A stretch of DNA of 5,316 nucleotides, taken from the NCBI GenBank assembly GCA_031263835.1, contig JAISEZ010000002.1, forward strand, positions 1 through 5,316, written 5' to 3'. The translations under genes were made by a program, and so were the position numbers. The notes beneath the pieces were generated by a model, which saw only the letters and a list, made by a program, of their open reading frames with translations, had not been told where the DNA came from and did no database searches. Position 1 is the stretch's first letter; each line of letters opens with the position of its first letter. Origin of the DNA: Tannerella sp. GTDB lineage: Bacteria > Bacteroidota > Bacteroidia > Bacteroidales > Tannerellaceae. Below, piece after piece: positions 1-5,316 of this stretch.

Positions 1-13
1 CGGCTACCCGCCT

Positions 14-43
14 GTACGGGCGAACACACAGGTTCGCCCCTAC
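14..43. repeat. GC-rich inverted repeat, possible dispersed intergenic repeat
   Basis: GGGCGAAC (18-25) and GTTCGCCC (32-39) form a perfect 8-bp stem around the 6-base loop ACACAG. Beyond a C/C mismatch (17 and 40), GTA (14-16) pairs with TAC (41-43). A second near-palindrome, CGCCTGTACGGGCG (9-22), overlaps the left arm and could compete with this fold. On the minus strand the unit begins GTAGGGGCGAACC, which resembles short palindromic repeats I recall between genes of gut bacteria; this is memory, not a search. The nearest T-tract on the plus strand (56-60) lies too far from the stem for a typical terminator. The window edge cuts the left side, so the true boundary is unknown. Confidence 0.55.
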
Positions 44-86
44 TACTGACTCACATTTTTACACGATATTAAACGAAGAAAGATAG

Positions 87-3000
87 ATGAAATTAATTAG
101 ACGAATTTTCAATAGAGCATGGCTCAGGCCGGCTGTAAATATATGCCTGTTCACCGGAATGATATGTATGTATCTTCCGGAGGGGAAAGCGGCTACGCCG
201 TTAAGCCCCGGAAGTACGACGACACTGACCGGTTCGCTGTCGTTTCCGTTACAAATCCGGCAAAATGGCACCTACCGCATCAAAGGTCACTTTGACGGTA
301 CGCCGGCGTCGATGGTCGATGCCGGAACAAATCACGGCATTGAAGTAGCCGGCGGGCTGAAACAGGTCACGGTTATTCTGGAAGATGCAGGTATTCAAAC
401 CACGCAGCTGGAGGCCTGCGCCTTTTTAATCAACGGGAATCCGAATGCGAACAAGGGCACAACCGACGTGAGCGACAGGGAGCCGTGGAGTTCGGTGGTG
501 ACGGTGAAACTGGAAGGAGAAAACTATCTCTACAGTTGCAGAGGTGTCAAATCCGGCGCCCTTGTGGACGGTTGCCGGGCCGGTCTGGAAATCTGGAAAG
601 GTTCGACCGTGTACATTGAGGGGCCGGGAAAACTGACGGCCAGAAGCTCGGATTCGAGGGATTATCACGGCAACGGCAATCCGGCCCACACGAAAGGGCC
701 TTACGACGCCGTGAAGGACCCTTTCATGAATTACGGGCCGAAAACCAATCCCGCCGTGGGGGTCGAAGAATTGCCCGGTAACGGGAGCGCCGCCGGCATT
801 GGCGCCGGCAATTACGGCGGAAGCGGCGGAAACGTAGTCATCCGGGGTGGCACCGTCATCGGCATTGCCGGGTCGCACGGAGCCGGTATCGGCGGCGGAT
901 GGACAAACAGCGCTGCCAGCCAGGCCTATTTCACCGTACTGATTTACGGCGGACATGTGGAATCATGGGGTGGCGACCACGGCGCCGGCATCGGCGGAGG
1001 CTGCGGCGCATCCGGGCAGGTGGGCGCCATTGTGGTGCTGCCTCCCGCCGAAATCTCCGCGGCCAGCTACAATCCCAACGGTGCACAGCTGGGCGCCATG
1101 AGAACCATCGTTTATGTGGGCGATACGACCACTACCCGGTTTACCGTTTACACGGAGCCGGACGCGAATACGGGAAAACGCCGAAGTACGACCATGTATC
1201 TGGATTTGCACGACAACGCGGCTGTCAATGCGGCCGTGACGAGTCTGGCGCCGGAACTGGATGCCCGCCGTCTGTTCCTCGGAACGACGGCGGTGTATCC
1301 GGATGCGGCCCTTTTCCCCGAGAATGCCTCCGAAAGCGGTCAGCCCATCCTGCAGCAGTATGCGACGCTTTCCTTCCCGGTCACTTTCTTTACGGACGCC
1401 AAGAACGACCGGGGTTTTGAATATGTGGCACAGACGGCCACCATCCTGCCGAAACTGCAGGTGGAACTTCATGCGCCGGCCTACGTCCCGACCATAGAAG
1501 TGAAGGAGTATGCAACCTCGGCGCCGGGCGACACCAGCGCGCTGAATCAGGGTTACACGCCGGCGGAAGGCCTTGCCAAAGCGGTGACGCTGACGTTCAA
1601 AAATACGGGCAACCGGAAACTGTACCGCCCGGCGATTCAGGTGATGGCGGGTGATTATACGGACATGAACGGCGGCTCGCTGGATGCGGCCATCCGGACG
1701 GCGCTGAATCAGGCGCTGCGGAACGACGCGGGCGGCCCCGGCCTGCCCCCCGGAGCGACGTTCAGCGTAAAGGCCGTGCTGGTACCGGGACGTCCGGCGG
1801 GCGGCTACACGGGATACCTGCGCTTTGACGCCGAGAATGTCCCGCCGGAGCTTATCAGGCCGGTTTCGTTCACCACCCGCGTGGTGGACCTGCGGATACC
1901 GCCGCCGGCGCTGATTCCTTCCGTCAGCGAGACGAATGCGTCGGCGTTCGATGTGAAGATGACATTCGACCGTCCCGTATCGGGACTGACCTCTGCCGAC
2001 ATTCAGGTACTCGCCGGCGCGGGCACGGTGTCGGGCATGACGCCCTCCGGCGCATCGCCTTCCGACACATGGACGTTTACCCTGACGCCGGCGGTTCCCC
2101 CGCTGACCAACGGGCGGAACATACAGCTGTATGCCAAAACAGAGATTGCGGTTGACCGCTACGGAGCGAAAACAAACGCCCCGTCGGCCACGGCCGGCGT
2201 CAGGTTTAACGTGAACACGCCCTACCCGCTGTTCCATTTCAACTGCGACCTGCCGGCAGACAGCATCTTCCTTTCCCCGCAGACGGAATTTACCTTTACG
2301 CTCAAGACAAACGGTTCCGCGAGCAACGGCATCGCCGATGAGATTTACGGCGCCGGAGGACTGACTTCCGGCCATATCCTCAACAGTACAGGCATCGGCA
2401 GCCTGATTGAAATCTTCCGGGACGGTCAGGCGCTCCCCGCTTCGGCGTGGACGGCTGCGGTGGAGAACGGAAACCTTGTACGGGTCACCGCCGCAGCTCC
2501 GTTTACGTTTGACGACGGCGACTATGTGGTGAGGCTGAAGCCCGGCGTGATTCAAAACAACCTGTCGAACGCGATGGAAGAACGGTTCGACGGCTTCAAG
2601 GTGCGAATCCCCCGGCTCACTCCCGGCAACCATTGCAACACCCCCGGCGAAAACGCCGGTTTCGGGATAGAAGCGCTTCCGGCGAAGCTGGATTTCCGGG
2701 GCGGCGAGGTGACGCTGACGGTTACGGGAAAGAACCTGCATTATGCAGCAATGGCACATGCGCTGGAAATACAGCTGCCGGCTTCGCTGGGCGGCGCGAA
2801 CGTATTCCCGCGGGTCACTGCCGCCGGCGATTCGGCGTTCTATGTGCTGACCCTTCCGTGGAACAGCAAGGCCGTCGAGAGCGTGTATGACTTCGAGGTG
2901 CTGTTGTGCGGCGCACGGGCGCCGGGCAGTTCGAGCTGTCCGAAACTGCCGGTCGGCAAAGTGATTCTGTCGGCGGCTCCGGCCGTTCAGGTGCCGCCTC

Positions 3001-4064
3001 CCGCGTGCCATGCCTGCGCCTCCGGCGCTTCGCCGGACGAGTGGTTCGAAGGATGTGAAAAGACATTCACGGTGACGGTGCCCGAAACGGGTTTCGACCG
3101 GGAAGTAACCGTTACCTACCTGGGACTGGCCGAAAAGTATCTGGTGGCAAAGGACGGCGGACAGTGGAAAAAGATAGTCGTGCCGAAAGGCATGACGGAA
3201 CTTGTGCTGGCGTATCGGACGCTGCGGGTGCCCGACGAACTGGAAGGCGGCTCGGGCGCCATTGAGATTTCGACGCCGGCCCTGCCGGGCGGCGCGTCCA
3301 CCCGGTTCAGATTCTGGAACAAACCGGATGTGAGCGGGATGGTCTATATCCCGCGCACGACTCAGTACGAAGGCCGACTGGAATTCAATCTCTGCGGCGG
3401 TTCGCCCGGACTGCTGCGCAGCTTCAATCACGGCCGTTCGTGGGAAGATGCCCGGCTGCCGGTCACGCCGCTTCAACTCGAACGTCTGGAAGAGGTGATT
3501 CTGTTCCGGGAGCCGGGCGGCTGCGAGGTGATTGAAGCCTTCCTGCCGGCCGGCGGAAGCGGTAATGCAGTCATCGAGCGGAAGGTGTCTATCCCTGCCT
3601 GGCAGCATGTGGCCACCGATTTGCCCGTCGGGCTGCATTACGTGAAAAGCGGAAAGGATTTCGTGTTTACCGCCACGCTGAGCGGCCCGTATGCGCGTCA
3701 CAGGCCGACCGTCGCAACCGACCGCCGCCTGTCGCCCGACGAAGTGTTTGTCACGCCGCTGGGCAACGATGTATTCCGTATCCGTATCCCGGCTGTTCGG
3801 GAAGACCTCCGAATCATCTTCAGGGTGGACGGCGTCGAGCTTCCGACCGGTAACGAAGCGGTGGCCTCGACGCGGATATGGACGGGAGAGGGGTGCATGT
3901 ACATCACCTCCGCAGCCGGCGGCGAAGCATGGATACATACGCTGACGGGTACACTGGTGAAGCGTGTTCCGGTCATGGCGGGCGAAACCTGCCGGATACC
4001 GCTGCCCGCGGGATTTTACCTTGTCACGCTTAACGGCGGGACATACAAAACGGCTGTACGTTAG
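87..4064 (+). CDS. Large secreted modular surface protein: beta-helix-like head, Ig-like stalk, C-terminal sorting-type tail
   Basis: This 1325-residue protein is predicted to be exported; its ligand or function is not recognised. Residues 1-35 look like a Sec signal peptide: basic n-region (KLIRR to R14), hydrophobic core about 15-30, cleavage near GKA|AT. There is no convincing lipobox. Residues about 83-325 look like a right-handed beta-helix of the GAGIGGG/GGTV type seen in carbohydrate-binding-like surface proteins, with glycine-rich turns at 236-241, 265-271 and 299-305. Residues about 470-605 resemble a CARDB-like domain (TFKNTGN, then LPPGATFSVKAVLVPG). Residues about 610-710 match the bacterial Ig-like pattern MTFDRPVSGLTSADIQV (Big_12-like). 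Residues 715-842 and 858-962 look like further beta-sandwich modules, the second TIG-like. Cysteines cluster at 941-990. A module with GLHYVKSGKDF (1182-1192) precedes the tail at about 1262-1325, which ends GFYLVTLNGGTYKTAVR. ATG 87 is chosen because it gives the full signal peptide; the leader is A-rich with no clear Shine-Dalgarno. Domain names come from pattern memory, so the fold of residues 330-470 and 990-1170 stays open. Confidence 0.93.
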   Translation: MKLIRRIFNRAWLRPAVNICLFTGMICMYLPEGKAATPLSPGSTTTLTGSLSFPLQIRQNGTYRIKGHFDGTPASMVDAGTNHGIEVAGGLKQVTVILEDAGIQTTQLEACAFLINGNPNANKGTTDVSDREPWSSVVTVKLEGENYLYSCRGVKSGALVDGCRAGLEIWKGSTVYIEGPGKLTARSSDSRDYHGNGNPAHTKGPYDAVKDPFMNYGPKTNPAVGVEELPGNGSAAGIGAGNYGGSGGNVVIRGGTVIGIAGSHGAGIGGGWTNSAASQAYFTVLIYGGHVESWGGDHGAGIGGGCGASGQVGAIVVLPPAEISAASYNPNGAQLGAMRTIVYVGDTTTTRFTVYTEPDANTGKRRSTTMYLDLHDNAAVNAAVTSLAPELDARRLFLGTTAVYPDAALFPENASESGQPILQQYATLSFPVTFFTDAKNDRGFEYVAQTATILPKLQVELHAPAYVPTIEVKEYATSAPGDTSALNQGYTPAEGLAKAVTLTFKNTGNRKLYRPAIQVMAGDYTDMNGGSLDAAIRTALNQALRNDAGGPGLPPGATFSVKAVLVPGRPAGGYTGYLRFDAENVPPELIRPVSFTTRVVDLRIPPPALIPSVSETNASAFDVKMTFDRPVSGLTSADIQVLAGAGTVSGMTPSGASPSDTWTFTLTPAVPPLTNGRNIQLYAKTEIAVDRYGAKTNAPSATAGVRFNVNTPYPLFHFNCDLPADSIFLSPQTEFTFTLKTNGSASNGIADEIYGAGGLTSGHILNSTGIGSLIEIFRDGQALPASAWTAAVENGNLVRVTAAAPFTFDDGDYVVRLKPGVIQNNLSNAMEERFDGFKVRIPRLTPGNHCNTPGENAGFGIEALPAKLDFRGGEVTLTVTGKNLHYAAMAHALEIQLPASLGGANVFPRVTAAGDSAFYVLTLPWNSKAVESVYDFEVLLCGARAPGSSSCPKLPVGKVILSAAPAVQVPPPACHACASGASPDEWFEGCEKTFTVTVPETGFDREVTVTYLGLAEKYLVAKDGGQWKKIVVPKGMTELVLAYRTLRVPDELEGGSGAIEISTPALPGGASTRFRFWNKPDVSGMVYIPRTTQYEGRLEFNLCGGSPGLLRSFNHGRSWEDARLPVTPLQLERLEEVILFREPGGCEVIEAFLPAGGSGNAVIERKVSIPAWQHVATDLPVGLHYVKSGKDFVFTATLSGPYARHRPTVATDRRLSPDEVFVTPLGNDVFRIRIPAVREDLRIIFRVDGVELPTGNEAVASTRIWTGEGCMYITSAAGGEAWIHTLTGTLVKRVPVMAGETCRIPLPAGFYLVTLNGGTYKTAVR
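792..1001 (+). repeat. Three glycine-rich GAGIGGG-type coding repeats
   Basis: Within the large surface protein, AGIGAG (residues 236-241), GAGIGGG (265-271) and GAGIGGG (299-305) recur at spacings of about 30 and 34 residues. The intervening segments contain strand-like stretches: NVVIRGGTVIGIAG after the first copy and FTVLIYGGHVESWGG after the second. This is the usual look of successive turns of a beta-helix in bacterial surface proteins. The copies are diverged at the DNA level, so this is a protein repeat rather than a recent DNA duplication. Confidence 0.7.
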
Positions 4065-4085
4065 GTACAGTGTGTTCTTTTTTTT
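4049..4085 (+). terminator. Possible Rho-independent terminator overlapping the stop of the surface-protein gene
   Basis: CTGTAC (4054-4059) and GTACAG (4065-4070) form a perfect 6-bp stem around GTTAG, and this loop contains the TAG stop codon (4062-4064). AAC (4049-4051) can also pair with GTT (4074-4076) across a small internal loop, which brings the structure to one base before an 8-T tract (4078-4085). The core stem is short and only half GC, so this may be a weak terminator; the T-tract and its place exactly at the gene end support it. Confidence 0.5.
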
Positions 4086-4120
4086 AATTGGCTGAATTTG
4101 AGTATGAATCATAGCAGGAA

Positions 4121-4180
4121 GCATGGGAAGGTCTGTAATGAAACAAGCCTTGTACATTTAGACTTTATCATGCGTTTTTT
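4121..4180 (+). terminator. Long imperfect hairpin followed by six Ts; terminator or structured RNA end
   Basis: GCATGG (4121-4126) pairs with TCATGC (4168-4173), including one G-U pair. After a G/A mismatch, AAGGTCT (4128-4134) pairs with AGACTTT (4160-4166), also with one G-U. Further in, AATG (4137-4140) pairs with CATT (4155-4158), and ACAA (4143-4146) with TTGT (4150-4153) around the loop GCC. This gives about 21 pairs in one arm, followed by G and TTTTTT (4175-4180). The layout fits an intrinsic terminator, but the stem is long and interrupted, so it could instead be the folded 3' end of a small RNA or a regulatory structure. Folding was done by eye. Confidence 0.5.
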
Positions 4181-4236
4181 CGGAAGGTGACATGTTTGTT
4201 GATTGAATGATGATTGCACTGACTGAAAAACCTGCT

Positions 4237-4277
4237 GGCAAACCTGAGCTGATGACAGCCCGGGTTTGCCTTTTTTT
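4237..4277 (+). terminator. Strong Rho-independent terminator
   Basis: GGCAAACCTG (4237-4246) pairs with CGGGTTTGCC (4261-4270) with one U-G pair. The stem continues after an A/C mismatch through GCTG (4248-4251) and CAGC (4256-4259), closed by the tetraloop ATGA. Seven Ts follow at once (4271-4277). This is a textbook intrinsic terminator on the plus strand. It should separate the regulator gene from transcription coming through the surface-protein gene, or end a small transcript made within the spacer. Confidence 0.9.
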
Positions 4278-4282
4278 CGGCT

Positions 4283-4296
4283 ATTCCTGCAGGAAT
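4283..4296. promoter_or_regulatory. Perfect 14-bp palindrome, candidate operator
   Basis: ATTCCTGCAGGAAT is identical to its reverse complement. It lies just after the strong terminator and about 75 bases before the regulator start, where an operator would be expected. A dimeric HTH protein would fit such a symmetric site, and the downstream regulator is the natural candidate for autoregulation. That link is inference; no second copy was noticed in front of the surface-protein gene. Confidence 0.35.
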
Positions 4297-4370
4297 GCGG
4301 GTACGGAAAACAATATGAGACAGCAACTTTTCAACCGTAAAATTGTTTATTATATGGACTTAACCAGGTG

Positions 4371-5316
4371 ATGATGGAAGCGCAGAAACGTTTATTTAAC
4401 GCCATCAGGTCACGCATGCCGGAGCAGTACCGTTTGGTGGATGTGATTGAAGAATCGCTGAAAGTGAGCACGGATTCGGCTTACCGGCGAATCCGGGGCG
4501 ACAAGGAACTGTCGTTTTCGGAACTGCAGAAATTATGCCACACTTTCCAGCTCTCGATGGACGAGCTGCTGAACTGTGGTTCGGAGCAGAGCGCGCTGTT
4601 CCGCTACACGTCGATAAAACCCGACCAGCCAAACTACATCCGCTACATCGAGCAGCTGTCGGCGACCCTCGGTTCGCTGGCCGCCGTCGAAGACCGGGAA
4701 CTGTTTTTCACGGCGCAGGACATTCCCTTCTATCATTTCCTGAATCACGAGAAGCTGCTGTTCTTCAGGCTATATGTATGGTATGACATCACCTCCACGG
4801 AGCGGCTGTCCTTTCGCGAATTTTACGACCGGATAGACCCGGATGTGTACACGCCGCTTCACGAACGGCTGCTTCAGGAATACCTCCGGATTCCGTCCGG
4901 GGAAATATGGACGGAGCGGACGGTGAGCACGATGCTGGGGCTGCTGGAGTACTATCTGGAAGTCGGCGCGTTCGACAGCCGGGAGACGGTGCTTCTCCTG
5001 CTCGGCCAGCTGCTCGAGTTGCTGGACAGGGTAAGTCATTCGGCGGCAACCGGCAGCAAGGACGCCGAGGGACGCACGCCTTTTTCGCTCTACATCTGTT
5101 CGGTCGACCCGGGCAGCAACCTCGTACTGGCGCGTCGCGGCAGCGACTGGGTATGCAGCATCAAGCTGTACACGGTGAACCGTATCACCACCGACAACGT
5201 CGCCTTGTGTGTCGAGACCCGGAAATGGATTAATTACCTGATTCTGAAATCGACCCTAATCAGTGGCGGCACCTCGGAACGGGAGCGGTTCCGTTTCTTT
5301 CAGGAGTCGAGAGACA
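4371..5316 (+). CDS. HTH transcriptional regulator, BetR-like Bacteroidetes family (partial, 3' end outside window)
   Basis: The frame is open from ATG 4371 to the window end: 315 codons plus one base, no stop. It probably encodes a cytoplasmic DNA-binding regulator. Residues about 5-67 form a helix-turn-helix region; after LVDVIEESLKV, the recognition-helix segment STDSAYRRIRGDKELS (33-48) is the hallmark of a family often labelled BetR-like or HTH in Bacteroidetes. The rest (about 70-315) is mostly helical with no enzyme motif I can see; residues 188-221 are very leucine-rich and could support dimerisation. The segment RKWINYLILKSTLISGG followed by RFRFFQES resembles the C-terminal end of relatives I recall, so perhaps only a few dozen residues are missing. 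Starts at GTG 4368, ATG 4371 or ATG 4374 are all possible; an in-frame TAA at 4338 rules out earlier ones. There is no clear Shine-Dalgarno. The target genes are unknown. Confidence 0.88.
   Translation, partial: MMEAQKRLFNAIRSRMPEQYRLVDVIEESLKVSTDSAYRRIRGDKELSFSELQKLCHTFQLSMDELLNCGSEQSALFRYTSIKPDQPNYIRYIEQLSATLGSLAAVEDRELFFTAQDIPFYHFLNHEKLLFFRLYVWYDITSTERLSFREFYDRIDPDVYTPLHERLLQEYLRIPSGEIWTERTVSTMLGLLEYYLEVGAFDSRETVLLLLGQLLELLDRVSHSAATGSKDAEGRTPFSLYICSVDPGSNLVLARRGSDWVCSIKLYTVNRITTDNVALCVETRKWINYLILKSTLISGGTSERERFRFFQESRD

Larger units (their letters stand above)
4065..4370. other. Structured, AT-rich intergenic spacer
   Basis: This 306-base gap carries no convincing gene. It holds the right part of the hairpin at the stop of the surface-protein gene, a long imperfect hairpin (4121-4173) with a T-tract, a strong terminator (4237-4277), a perfect 14-bp palindrome (4283-4296) and an AT-rich leader before the regulator gene. 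I looked for the Bacteroidetes promoter pattern (TTTG, 19-21 bases, TAnnTTTG) and found only partial matches without a properly spaced partner: TACATTTA at 4153-4160 and TAAAATTG at 4338-4345. A 54-codon open frame (4207-4371) crosses the strong terminator and is not called as a gene. Confidence 0.7.

Noticed and set aside
147..170. Lipoprotein signal with Cys20 or Cys27 as the lipid-modified residue
   Set aside because: Neither cysteine follows a lipobox-like sequence, both lie inside the hydrophobic core, and a good type I cleavage site is present near residue 35.
426..956. Minus-strand open frame of 176 codons under the beta-helix region
   Set aside because: It lies wholly inside the clear plus-strand gene and has no recognisable domain; its composition reflects the GC-rich repeats on the other strand.
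963..4157. A 1064-codon open frame on the minus strand, antisense to the surface-protein gene
   Set aside because: Its codons are exactly the complements of the sense codons, so it is only interrupted where the sense gene uses TTA, CTA or TCA. A GC-rich gene rarely uses these, which explains the long open frame; it ends at the TCA codon at 963-965. The product is rich in Arg, His and Gln without a recognisable domain or signal.
4153..4160. TACATTTA as a Bacteroidetes -7 promoter element
   Set aside because: It differs from TAnnTTTG at the last base, has no TTTG at the right spacing, and its bases are better explained as part of the hairpin 4121-4173.
4207..4371. A 54-residue protein-coding gene in the spacer
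   Set aside because: It would be translated through a textbook terminator (4237-4277), has no ribosome binding site and no recognisable similarity. Only its 3' end is kept as a possible leader peptide.
4405..5233. Several open frames of 70-110 codons on both strands within the regulator gene
   Set aside because: The plus-strand frame starting at 4371 is open throughout, gives a recognisable HTH protein, and covers all of them. The others have low-complexity Arg/Pro-rich products.

Overview
The window reads as a piece of chromosome from a Bacteroidales-type bacterium, probably a gut lineage with GC-rich genes. Three things suggest this: the first gene ends in a tail like those of Bacteroidetes secreted proteins; the second gene belongs to an HTH regulator family I know mainly from Bacteroidetes; and neither gene has a good Shine-Dalgarno sequence, both starting after an AT-rich leader as is usual in that phylum. 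I cannot name a genus.

Layout. Bases 1-86 are a short spacer. It opens with a strong GC-rich palindrome (14-43) resembling dispersed intergenic repeats of gut bacteria, followed by an AT-rich leader. Bases 87-4064 (+) encode one very large exported protein of 1325 residues. It has a Sec signal peptide, an N-terminal beta-helix-like region with three glycine-rich GAGIGGG-type turns, a long stalk of Ig-like modules, a cysteine cluster, and a C-terminal sorting-type tail. It is most likely a surface protein or adhesin of unknown ligand.

Bases 4065-4370 are non-coding and unusually structured. Three hairpins, each followed by a T-tract, lie in tandem (about 4049-4085, 4121-4180 and 4237-4277), then a perfect 14-bp palindrome (4283-4296), then an AT-rich leader. 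Bases 4371-5316 (+) encode an HTH regulator that runs off the right edge, close to its expected C terminus.

How the parts relate. The two genes point the same way but are separated by at least one convincing terminator, so they are probably separate transcription units. The regulator may control itself or the surface gene, but the sequence does not prove either. No RNA genes, CRISPR array, insertion sequence or other clear mobile element was seen. The most worthwhile open points are the structured spacer and the uncharacterised modular surface protein.
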